The notes under the pieces: model-generated | What the model was told of the DNA's origin: nothing | Database searches by the model: none | The model's input: the letters and a program-made list of their open reading frames with translations, nothing else | Shown here: positions 11,475 through 21,000 of the stretch, piece after piece | Numbering within the stretch: position 1 is the stretch's first letter | How the letters are laid out: every line of letters begins with the position of its first letter | Origin: Porogramme epimiltina | Taxonomy: Eukaryota > Basidiomycota > Agaricomycetes > Polyporales > Polyporaceae | Direction: 5' to 3' | Length of the DNA: 24,916 bases | NCBI GenBank assembly: GCA_900155495.1 | Contig: FTLJ01000855.1 | Location: 1 to 24,916 of the forward strand | Program-made: the position numbers and the translations under genes

Positions 11475-12493
11475 ACGTTTTCGGTACGGATTGTTTCCGT
11501 ACCTCCTTTTTGCTCGTCTTACACGTTCTTTAGTACGAAGATCACCCAAACCGCCACTTTCATGCCTCCATCTTGTGTAACTAACAGCGGTCAAAGGAGT
11601 AACGCGCGACTGTTTCTGTATATGGGACATTGGCTGATCAATCCCACCCACATCGAATGTACTCCCCGCACTCGAGAAATCTGACTGTATTCCCTTCTGC
11701 ACAACCGAACATAGACCTGCTATCTACGTACGGCTCCTCAGAGATATGTTATAACTCAATATATTCGGAACGACTCCGTTCCCCGTCCCAGCGCCCTGAC
11801 AGGGCCAGGAGCGCATGCCCCCGCCTATTTAGAAGCAGCCTTCGATAAAACACCCCACGGGGATATGCGGATGCACCCGAGTGCCGTGCCGCGAAACTAC
11901 GTAGAGGCTTGGGGAGACTACGCCTCCCGAACAGCGACGCAACGCCAACGGCGTCTCGCTCCGCCAACAGCACACGTTTCGGCGCGTTCGGGACCGCCGA
12001 GCGTAGCGCACAGTGCACGTGAGTGTACTGTGTCCGCCTCGTCGATGATCGCACGTACGAGCAGGCCTGCAGAGGCGGGGGCGCATCGCTTCCCCCACAC
12101 CCACACCAGCGTAATCTTCGACTAACGAGTGTCCTACTAACACTTTGGTATCCGCAGGGCCGTGCGCGGGCCCATAGCTCAGCGGAAGACGGCACGGCGA
12201 AGGGGTGCAAAAACGCCCGTGCCGCTGACTTGCCTTCAAGGAGAACGCGTGGCCCGGAGCGCAAGCTGTGAGGCTGTCCGGGTCTGACAGGCTAGCAGCC
12301 CGGGATGTTGTTTTGGTGGAGCGTGTCTTAAGAGTTGAGCTCTCTCCTGCATTGAGTTCGCAAGAACGTGTGGTGTAGGAGAATAGTGCGCTTGGTGACT
12401 TTCTAGGGAAACGAGAAACCCCAGTAGCTACGATGTAATCGACAGTTCACCTCACCGCGAGGAAATGCAGTTACTCACAGAGTGTGGGACTTG
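11475..12493. other. Intergenic, no supportable gene
   Basis: The first 100 bp are the likely 3' UTR of the double BTB gene, similar to that after 7432. From about 11850 to 12270 the DNA is GC- and CpG-rich, with overlapping minus-strand open frames of 136 and 171 codons. They are arginine-rich, low in hydrophobic residues and without motifs, which fits chance frames in GC-rich DNA. I see no RNA gene or repeat here. Confidence 0.45.
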
Positions 12494-12738
12494 GCATCAG
12501 CAAAATATGTGGTTTACTGATTCACTTATTAACGCTTGTGGGGGGCTATTTGAAATACCTAGACACATAGCTGATGCACTTATTCGGACTTGTGGCGACT
12601 TATTCGTACTTGTTCCTGTGCACAAGTAGGGATAAGCAGCTGCAAGTCGCCACAAGTCTGAATAAGCAAATCATCTGTCCCTATGTCCCCCAATAAGTCA
12701 AAATAAGTGAATCAGTAAACCGAATATTTTGCTAATGC
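12494..12738. mobile_element. Foldback MITE-like element with long inverted repeats
   Basis: The left end (12499-12530) and the inverted right end (12702-12733) match at 30 of 32 positions; the similarity extends outward to 12494 and 12738 (GCATCAGC against GCATTAGC). A second inverted pair lies inside: 12579-12601 matches the complement of about 12644-12666 at 22 of 23 positions. The whole unit can therefore fold into one long hairpin with a loop near 12602-12642. There is no coding capacity, and the motif CTTATT / ACTTGTG recurs. This is the structure of a non-autonomous foldback or MITE DNA transposon. I could not recognise a clear target-site duplication, so the exact ends and superfamily are open. 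Confidence 0.72.
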
Positions 12739-12898
12739 TACGCCGCACATCACACACTGACAGTTTGCAGGGGCTTCTCGTGATGCCCCATTGATAGTAT
12801 GATACAGATGGAGCGCAGGCGGTCTGTTTACGGCAGCCAAAGGTGTCAAAAACGAACAGCTTGAGGTCTGTATAAGGTTCCATCACTTCTCAGTAGGC

Positions 12899-12907
12899 TA
12901 TAAAAAG
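12899..12907 (+). promoter_or_regulatory. TATA box of the DUF6533 gene
   Basis: TATAAAAAG lies 44 bp upstream of the ATG at 12951, followed by a C/A-rich leader. The strong match and position support a core promoter. The MITE-like element ends about 160 bp upstream of it. Confidence 0.6.
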
Positions 12908-12950
12908 GGCGTACCCCAAAACAAGATCACCATTCCCCCAGCTCCAAGCC

Positions 12951-14668
12951 ATGGCATCCTATCAGCCAGACAAAGATGCTATAGTGGCTTTCTACAATTC
13001 AGGGTGAGTCCTACTATAAACCTATCTGATGTGCCATGTTATCGCCAGTGCTGATGGTGTCATTTCGTGACTTGAAGCGTTATCAGCAGCTATTGCGACT
13101 ATGCAGCGGCAGGTACTTTCCAAAATAAAGTTAAACATCCATCTTTATTGCTCATCAATTCTGCCTCGTGCTCTTTGAACTATGTAGTGCTGATTATCTA
13201 TGAATATTTCATCACACTTCAAGCCGAGATACGCCTCTTTTGGAGTCGCAAGTTTTCCACTTCTACATTTCTATTCCTAATCAATAGATACCTAAACGTG
13301 TTTATTTGGGGGATCTATGGATCCATTCCCATCTACGGGTCTGCATCTGCTCAAGTACGTCAACCTCATATGTGGATGACAGTTTGAGGGCTGATTACTT
13401 GCCTTAGAGGTATACAGAAGCCACACTCACAGTGCATTAGCTGCATTCTTAGTATCTGCCACATCCCATTCCTATCTAGCTGTACCACCACACGTCGGGT
13501 AAGTGCGGCAATTCAGCTCATACCCTATGGTTTTTGGGCATGTACGTCTCTTCCTGTGCCCACGTGACCAATATCATCCATCAATCTGATGTATGCCACA
13601 TCTAGTATTCTCCGCGCTTCGTACATTTGGGTTGAGTAGGAGTAAGGGACTGGCTCTTTTTGTCTTCCTGCTTGCATCAGTACCTATTGGCACCAATGCA
13701 GTAAGTGCATAGGATTTACAACACAGGATTTGTCCAGCCAACGTGTTATGTAGTATCATGTCACCACATTCGTGTGTACGACTCTCTTCGCGCCAGGATG
13801 GGAAACACCAGTATCAACAGCCACCGCAGATCTCTCCAGAAAGTAAGTGTATCCGAGGATCGTTCAGACCTCGGATTCTCATTGATTATATGAACACACC
13901 ACCAGGTGTACGCGACAGTGCTATTCTATTTGCCTGTGCTTAAACGATTTGCGTCATCGGAACAGGTATCATTGCAACAAGGATATGCTTAATGGTATCG
14001 GACATGACTGTCTTCGCAGTTACATGGTGCACCCTTCAGCGTGAGAGGCCGTTGATGAGGACACTGGGAAGGCGTACACTGTTAGACGCAGCATTTATGA
14101 ATGGTAAGGTACCCATGGTCCTCGGCATACCAGATTGCTTCAACATGATTTATTCCAGGGATGCTCTACTTCGTGTAAGACACACAGCGAATCATCCTCA
14201 GTGTGTCCAATTGAAGAATCTTTCAGAGTACTCTTCATCCTCAACATGCTCCAATTGAGTCTTAGTGTAGCTTCTGTAGGTCTCGTAGAGATGCTTCGAT
14301 AATTCGCGCCATCGTACTGACAACTTTCATCTGCCAGACTGAGAACGAACTACAACCTGGAACCGCTTATGTGACTCTGTTTACCGAACCGTATATCCTT
14401 TTACCATTTTCTTCATCGCTCTTTATTCTGATAACGTTGTCATAGGATTACTGGAATCCTTATGTCTCGGTTCCTTCTCGATCTCCAGGCCGCTTACCAG
14501 GAGTCTCTGCAAGGGATCTCAAGTTCCCATCCTCCGGAACAATCAGAATCACTGGCTTTCGTGGCTGTTTTCAGCGCACATATCAATTCCGGAGATATGA
14601 TGAGCCATCCGTTTGAGGGCAGCGGAGACGAAAGGGTAGCTGGGAATATTGAGAGGGTGCGTGGCTAG
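12951..14668 (+). CDS. DUF6533-family multi-pass membrane protein
   Basis: Exons supported: 12951-13003, 13087-13112, 13188-13354, 13433-13541, 13606-13700, one near 13754-13842, 13966-14103, 14159-14174, 14227-14275, 14338-14390 and 14446-14668. The reading starts MASYQPDKDAIVAFYNSG, then the DUF6533 hallmark SYCDYAAAVLIIYEYFITL, EIRLFWSRKFSTSTFLFLIN, LFSALRTFGL, LALFVFLLASVPIGTNA, TRICLMVSDMTVFAVTW, GMLYFVVLFILNMLQLSLS and finally MSRFLLDLQAAYQES. DUF6533 proteins are mushroom-specific membrane proteins with about seven membrane segments and no known function. Between 13700 and 13966 I could not join the flanking exons in one frame with normal introns. Either an intron is misjudged or a frameshift is present. 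Everything before and after is in good frame with consensus splice sites. Confidence 0.75.
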
Positions 14669-16571
14669 AAGAGACAGGTCTTGTGAGGGTTTGGAATGCA
14701 AGTTGGGAGGCCGTGCTGTGATAGGGTGGCGAATTCCTCCAGTACTAAATTGAGACTTTGTTTCGGTAACCATAGATAGAATAATACGGAGACGTCTGCA
14801 TCCTGCTGAAATACGTCATACCTATAGGGTCTTTTCGTATTCCTATGGGGATTGGAGGCTGTAGGGCGCAGACGCCTAGCACTGCCGGTGTACTAATTCC
14901 GTCCACACATCGCTCACTCCTCTCATCTGCTGCCACCACTTTCCCCCCTCTATCGTCCTCTCTTGTGCCAACCCTGCTTCGCACATGGGGTCCCGGGAGT
15001 TGAAAAGGGAAGGTGGAAAGCAGGTAAGTATATCCTTTCTTCTCGCGCTCCCATCTGCGCCCGTCGTCGTGAGCGTGACAAGATCAGGTGGGGGCCCGGG
15101 CCCCATCCTCTCGCCCTCTTCCATCTGGCCCCCTTCAGTCGAGACGATGTGCGGGGACAGCTATAAGTAGCTTGCACATCCTGTCCCCCATCCTCCTGTT
15201 CATGACAAGACTGAGGCCCGCCTCCTCACTCTCCAGGAGCCGTGGGCTGAGTTCGAAAGTCGACATCTGCGTCCAGTTCTCCCGCATTACCCACGGCGGC
15301 AACCAGCTCATTCCGGCCAGCTCCATCCTCTTCGCAACTTGAAGCACTACCCACCTCCCGTAGCAACAGCATCAGCACGGTTCCCAACCCTAAGCCTCCT
15401 CCTGTCACTACGCCTCGTACTCTGACAGCCGCAGGCTCCTATTCACCTCTCAATTCTCGTCCGTCGCCGTCGTCCCCGCTGATGTGTGTATTTTGTAGAC
15501 AAAGTGTAATCCCTGCGCCGCTGTGTAACTGTTTCGCAATATCATCGCTATCCGTGCTCACTCCTACGCCTTCTCGTCCATCGTGCTCTCATATAAATCA
15601 AAGAACTGGGTACTGTGTAATGGGGGCAGGCACGCTTGCGGGGGCGGTTCGAGGAGAGCGCCCGCCCCGGGCCCGACCTCTCTCCAGTCATTATCCACCT
15701 TCCCTGCAGGCGAGTCGCGACCACCAGTCAACTGCCCCTCAATACACAACGAATATCTGCTCCACAGGCATTGTATTTACTCATGCGGCTGCTCCTGCCC
15801 CACCCACTTTCTCCTGACTACATATCCTACCAGCTACTTAGATGCTCCCTGCATCAAGCACACGCCCTCTCAACAGTCCTCGACCTCCCCAGGACCTCCT
15901 CTCCTTCGATCCTGACACTCCCCCACAGACCACGTATGACTCCCTGCCCCTCGCTGTCTTCGAGCTAGAACTCCCATCATGTGCGTGAACCATAATGGCA
16001 TCATAGAGGCCGATCGGGTAGGACGTAGTTACGGGATCAGCTCGAGAGTGACGACGCAAGTGAACGGGATGGCTAGGCACCCGAGAGTAAAGTGAAGCAG
16101 AGACGACAGTCTTAGCAATGTGTGAGGATGGCTGTGAGATGTCGAAGGCGCTTTGGGCCCAACTTAGCATGGATATCGGCCGCCAGGCAGATCCGCACTA
16201 AGTAGCGCCATGTCGAATGTCCACCCGTGTGAGTGCGAGCGATGGATTTGTCATGTTAGCCTATACGTGCCCCGAAGCCGTGCGCTCGACGCCGACAGAA
16301 ACCTCAGGAGACATGAAATATTATTAGGCCAACTCATCATTGTTGTGCATGCCCTGCGCGACATAGTGTGTGGTGCACCAAAAAGTGATGTCTGGGGCGA
16401 CACACGAGAGAGCTATTATTAACACTAGCACCAGTAGTCGTGAAGCCGTATGTTCAGTAATTTGAACATAAGCGCTAAGAGGTGGCTCATGGAGACACTC
16501 GGGAGGCGTCGAGGCAGTGAAAGATAGTTGCCAATTGAATGAAAAACAAAATGGCTATATTGGAATTCAAG
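14669..16571. other. Gene-poor stretch of 1.9 kb
   Basis: I see no gene that can be assembled here. About 14880-15970 is rich in Ser, Pro and Thr codons on the plus strand and has a possible 48-codon frame (15842-15988), but stops interrupt every frame and there is no family motif. It may be a decayed retroelement or gene. A perfect 14-bp palindrome (GGGGCCCGGGCCCC) lies at 15091-15104. The segment 16000-16570 is unremarkable up to the downstream flank of the tRNA. Confidence 0.4.
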
Positions 16572-16643
16572 TTCCGACACGGGGAATCGAACCCCGGGCT
16601 ATCGCGTGAGAGGCGATAATGTTGGCCACTACACCATATCGGA
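16572..16643 (-). tRNA. tRNA-Glu: tRNA-Glu (anticodon CUC)
   Basis: Read on the minus strand, the 72 nt fold as a cloverleaf. The 7-bp acceptor stem is TCCGATA paired with TGTCGGA, with one T-G pair, and the discriminator is A at 16572. The A box is TGGTGTAGTGG and the B box GGTTCGATTCC. The anticodon stem ATCGC/GCGAT closes a 7-nt loop CTCTCAC, giving anticodon CTC for GAG codons. No intron is present and CCA is not encoded, as usual in eukaryotes. The open frames that cross it on the minus strand are artefacts. Confidence 0.96.
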
Positions 16644-16856
16644 AGGTATACGGGAAGGATAATAATACCATATACACAATCAAATTCGTGAGACCTGAAA
16701 GAGGGTCCATCAATGGGGTGCTTACGGGGCTGGAGTGTTAGCGAGGACAGAACGGACCGACAGCGCCTCCCTCGCGCGGGCCCCGCCCGCCGTTGTCCTC
16801 GACGCCGACGTCCTCTGCCCCCCTCAGCCCGCCCTCTGCCGCTCCTGGCCCGGACG

Positions 16857-19800
16857 ATGGACGCCCCCGCCCAATCCAGCCGAGCAGATGCCGCGCAGCG
16901 TCCCAGCGCGTCCGGCTGCGGCACCTCGGCACCTCGGCAGCCCGACCGCACGGCTCAATCACCCGCGTCCTCGCCCAGCCAGAGCCCCAGCGCGAGCATG
17001 AGCGCCCTCGCCCACGTCCACGACGACCCCAAGCAGGCGTCCAAGGCCTCCTTTGTCGCGGACCCCGCCGTCGACGTCCCCGCATACGGCCCCCCGGTCC
17101 GCCATGGCTGTGAGCAGCCCCCGCGCCGTGTCGCAGCCCCCGCTGACCGCCCGCCAGTCTTCGCGTCGGCCTTGGCCCCGATGCGGCGGCAGTACTTCAT
17201 TATCGTCTGCAGGGCCACCCTCTTCATCACCATCCTCATGTGGATCTCCCTCCCCGTGTACGTCCCGCTCTCCCCCCGCCTCCGCACGCGCCCTCACCCG
17301 CGCGCCCGCGCAGATACTGGGGCGCGCTCACCAACTCCTCCCGCCTCACCGGCAACCTCGAGGCCTGGTTCGTCGACCTCGACGGCGACCGCATCGGCGC
17401 AGGCATGACCCGCGCAGTCCAGAACTTCGTCCCCCACGGCCCCGCCCTCAACTGGACCTTCAAGGACCCCGCAGACACCGGCGACAACGACGCCATCGCC
17501 AGCGCAGTCCTGCGCGAGCAGGTCTGGGTCGCCATCGTCGGTGAGTCCTCCACTCCCCCCGCGACGCGTTCCCCGCCCTATATGCTACCCCCCGCGCGAT
17601 CTTTATGTGTGGTCGTCCATTTGGGCGCCTATTCCCTCGGCCACACGCAAACCGTGCCGTACCAGTCTTCTTTTCCGCTTGGCGCAGTTAAGCTCTGCTG
17701 CGCGCGTGCTCTCGTTGCCCGATCTGAGGATCGTGGCAGATTCTGGGTGACCATAACACCAGGCGGCGTCGTCGGGATGTTCGACTGCGCCGGAACAGCG
17801 TGCAAGGCATCGAAGATCCTCATCTGCGATGCTTTGCGCGTTTATCGGGCACTGCACCAGTGTTTGCGAGGTCTCCGATACGAGACGACCATCCTGCCGC
17901 AATCCACCACATTCAGTTTCGCCTTATGTCTTGAGTGTTACCCGACGATTTTTTTCTTTCGCAACTTCGTTTCGTGCAGGCAAATAGTGACTGGATGGTG
18001 GGCCGGTGGAGCGTTATGAAAGTAAACCTACATAGGCTGATCTTGGAGCCTCCTTTTCTCTCTTGCTCTACATAGCCTCGTTACACTCGACTCTCGTATA
18101 GCGGTGTGACGGTGGGCGTGGTACTGAGTGGACACTTGCACAACGCGCATATAGCCATGCGGCGCGAGAGCATCTATCTGTATGGCCTTAGCGGGTGTCT
18201 CCCTACCTCCGCAACCCGGCCGCAGGGCGCTTTCATGGCAATTTCGCCTTGAGGCCGCTAGGTGCTCGTGACGCATACGTAGTCAGCGTTTGGCCGTCAC
18301 GTCCTCCATCACTTCGCCTGAATCCAATTTGACGCATCCTCCCGCTTGTTCCACACCTGTTGCATTTCAGGCTCGGCGTAGTTTCGTTTTGTTGCGTTAT
18401 AACGAACTGCACATGTACAGTCTCTGAGAGCAGTCCGCCACGTACCGCCGTTGTTTCCGCGTCTTGTAATCCAAAAAAACCTATCAGCTGGTGCTCATCT
18501 CCGCCCGCAGTCCAGCCAAACGCAACGTCACGACTTTCTCACGCACGAATCAACGGAGACACGACTTACGACCCCTCCACCGCAATTAGGGTATACTATT
18601 CCCAAGTACGTCCTCCCGCCCCCGCCCCCGTCGCCCCTTCCCCGCACTTTCCATTTCCTCCTCCCCGCCCCCGCTTCTCCCGCGCTGATCGCCTCCCCAC
18701 CCTGCCCCCGCACAGGCGCGCCAGGAGATCGCGACGGGCAACTTCATCGTCCCGCTCACGACGCAGCTCATGCAGGCGACGACGAGCGCGTACTCGACCT
18801 CGACCGCCCAGCGCTACTTTGCGCAGATCAACTCCAACGGCGAGCCCAATGCCACTGCGCTGCAGCTCATTGCGAATGCGCCGCAGACGATCACGCCCGG
18901 CGTCAGCTGGACGATGGTCAACCTGCGCCCGTACGAGTGCGTTGAATTTTATGTGGCCTTTGGTCTGCGGATGCTGATGTATTTTCTAGGGCTCCGGCTG
19001 CGCAGGCAGTCACCCTCGTCGGGAACATCTTCCTCTGTATTTTCTCGTACGTACCTTGCACACTCAACATCCTCGTTCGGATGCTAACACCCTTCGCACA
19101 GATTCATGATCGTACGTCCTCCATGCGTCAGAACATGCGCATACACTCACCCCTGACATAGACGATGGCCAACTCGACAGCCCGCGCGCTCGTCGAGCCC
19201 TACATGGCCTTCCTCCCCTACATCGGCCTGCGCCTCGCCGTCCCCCTGCTCGCCTACTTCCCGCTCAGCCTCAGCTTCGCGATGATCAACCTCGCGTTCA
19301 AGCTCCCCCTCGGCACCAAGTCCGCCCCCTTCCCCCTTTCTTGCGGGCACGCGCTGACACGTCACGCAGGTTCGGCCTCGGCCCGGGCTTCATCGTCTCG
19401 TTCTTCTACATCTACATCGGCATGGCCGCGCTCGGGCTCTCGCTCGAGGCGATGATCACCATCCTCTCGCCGCGCTATACTCCGCTCTTCCTCTTCGTGC
19501 TCGTGCGTTTCCTATCCTGCTGTCTGCGTGCTCTGGTGGCCGCTGGCTGACCGCTGCCGTGGCAGATCCTATACAACATCTCGCCGGTGGTGCTCCCTGA
19601 CGAGCTGCAGGCGCCGTTCTTCGCGTACGGCAACGGCTTCCCCATCTTGTGCGTCTCTCCTCTCCCCCCAGACGTTCACTCTGCTAACCCATTCCACCTC
19701 TCCAGCAACCTGTGAGCCCGCGCCTCGCCGCCCGAGTTCCTTCGTACCGAGTGCTAACCCCCCACACGCAGATCCCAAGCGCTCCGGACGATCCTCTTCG

Positions 19801-20216
19801 ACACCGAGTCCCACCTCGGGGAGAACGCGGCGATCATCATCGCCTGGATCGTCCTCTCCTGCGGCACGATGACCGTCTTCACCTGGCTCGTGCCCTACGT
19901 CAACCGGCGCCTCCGCGCGCGCGCGATGAAGCGCGTCCGCTCCAAGTCGCCCTACGGCGACGGCGCCGCGGCCGAGAAGGGCGAGAGCAAGGAGAAGGAA
20001 AAGGAGAAGGGCAGCGTCGTTTCGGAGAAAGACGCGGTGGGAATGGGAAAGGGGAAGGGGAAGGGGAAGGGCGTGGCGAAGAGCGGGACGCCGACGCCGT
20101 CGCTCAAGTCGGCGCGCGGCTCGTTCAAGAGCTCGAAGGGGTCGGTCAAGTCGGAAAAGCGCTCGGTGAAGAGCGGGAAGGCGGACGCGGTCGTCGTCGA
20201 AAAGAGCGTCGACTAG
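16857..20216 (+). CDS. DUF3533 (Sng1-like) membrane protein
   Basis: Eleven exons join in frame: 16857-17257, 17314-17540, 18511-18605, 18716-18936, 18990-19046, 19102-19111, 19162-19319, 19370-19502, 19566-19648, 19706-19711 and 19772-20216, giving 611 residues. After a long Pro/Ala/Ser-rich start, a membrane segment spans about 108-134. A large extracytoplasmic loop follows (YWGALTNSSRL, NLEAWFVDLDGDRIG, VQPNATSRL, RQEIATGNFIVPLTTQL), then five hydrophobic segments in about 320-503 (LVGNIFLCIFSFMI, LRLAVPLLAYFPLSLSFA, FIYIYIG-type core, YTPLFLFVLILYN, IIIAWIVLSCGTM). The family includes yeast Sng1, linked to nitrosoguanidine resistance; its biochemical role is unclear. Two exons are tiny (10 and 6 nt), each required by the family sequence. 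The tail 505-611 is Lys/Ser-rich and likely disordered. The start is uncertain: 16998 (MSALAHVHDD) is also in frame. Confidence 0.9.
17541..18510 (+). other. Unusually long (970-nt) intron in the DUF3533 gene
   Basis: The donor GTGAGT follows codon GTC plus G and the acceptor CCGCAG precedes TC CAG; together they restore the family sequence AIVVQPNATS. The other introns of this gene are 50-110 nt. I found no terminal repeats, no target duplication and no coding motif inside, though a large insertion of unknown nature would explain the length. Confidence 0.7.
20045..20071 (+). repeat. GGGGAA hexamer repeat encoding (Gly-Lys)n
   Basis: About four copies of a GGGGAA unit lie in frame inside the last exon of the DUF3533 gene and encode GKGKGKGKG. 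Being hexameric, length changes keep the frame. Confidence 0.75.
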
Positions 20217-20330
20217 GCGGGTGCGCTCGGCGCGCGCGGGGCGGGGTGCTTCTCACATTCTAACGTTCTGCTTGCATAATACCTTTTACAGTGCGCGTCG
20301 CTCGCGTGAGTGACTTGTACGTGGCGTTGG

Positions 20331-20373
20331 ATATACGTACACACACGCATACACGCATACATATACACACGTG
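20331..20373. repeat. CA/CATA-rich simple sequence
   Basis: An imperfect microsatellite of ACAC, GCATACAC and CATATACAC units in the 3' flank of the DUF3533 gene. Confidence 0.65.
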
Positions 20374-20557
20374 GATAGACATTAGCTAGTTGTTTACTTA
20401 GTTGCTTCGTTCGTTTGTTAGTCGTTAGTTGCTGGATGGATGCTTTCCTGACGTCTCCGCGACCTTCTCGTCGCTGGTCTGTACATCAAGCATTCCTCAA
20501 AACGACTGGAAGCCTCAGGTGCGCACACTCTAAAGATCTACCAGTCCAGACGCCTGC

Positions 20558-20757
20558 GATAAGGTGAGTCTCGGTCCCGCTTGAAGTAGTGTCCAGAATC
20601 TCAGAATCTCCCCACAGCAGCCAGCCCGCACACCGTCCTCAGGCCAAGTGCAAGAAGCACCACCGCGCTCGCCATCCCCGAGCGCATGACGCGATAAGTG
20701 TCCCCGGCCCAACCGGCACGGTCAGTCACCCGCCCCTTCCCACTCCTCCAAGATAAG
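20558..20757 (+). promoter_or_regulatory. Cluster of three GATAAG motifs upstream of Dal5-like transporter
   Basis: GATAAG occurs at 20558-20563, 20693-20698 and 20752-20757, all on the plus strand, 244-443 bp before the transporter ATG at 21001. This is the core of fungal nitrogen GATA-factor sites. Nitrogen permease genes in ascomycetes are typically controlled this way, so the cluster fits activation under nitrogen limitation. No binding data are available. Confidence 0.55.
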
Positions 20758-21000
20758 GCGTAATCGCGGTGCTGGATGTCGCGGGCCCCCGCGCGCCGTA
20801 AGTGCCTGATAGAAGCCCCCCTCCCCGGCTTGGCTTCTCTCCGCGCGCCATTCTACGGCCGACGCGCGAGCTTGCGGGGGCGCGGGCGTACTTAAGCACG
20901 GGGCTCGCGCTGATGTCGGGGCTTCTAGCTTCCTGGCGATCTGCCTCGGGTGCTCCACCTCCGTGCGACCGCACCCAGCTGGACCTACGCACGCTCAGCA

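Larger units (their letters stand above)
20217..21000. other. Intergenic: 3' flank of DUF3533 gene and promoter of transporter
   Basis: A stretch of 784 bp without a gene. The first part holds low-complexity DNA: a CA/TA-rich run (20331-20373) and a GTTAGT/TTGTT-rich run (20389-20437). The second part is GC-rich and carries the GATAAG cluster listed separately. Short open frames here have no recognisable content. Confidence 0.6.

Noticed and set aside
12168..12240. tRNA-like start (CATAGCTCAGCGG) on the plus strand.
   Set aside because: There is no B box, no matching acceptor stem and no proper anticodon arm.
11749..12264. Overlapping minus-strand open frames of 171 and 136 codons.
   Set aside because: Arg-rich, no motifs, no hydrophobic core, no splice partners; typical of chance frames in CpG-rich DNA.
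15842..15988. A 48-codon frame starting MLPASSTRPLNSP.
   Set aside because: Too short, no homologue recognised, and the surrounding region shows no intron structure to extend it.
16487..16951. Minus-strand open frame of 154 codons.
   Set aside because: It runs through the tRNA-Glu gene and antisense to the first exon of the DUF3533 gene.
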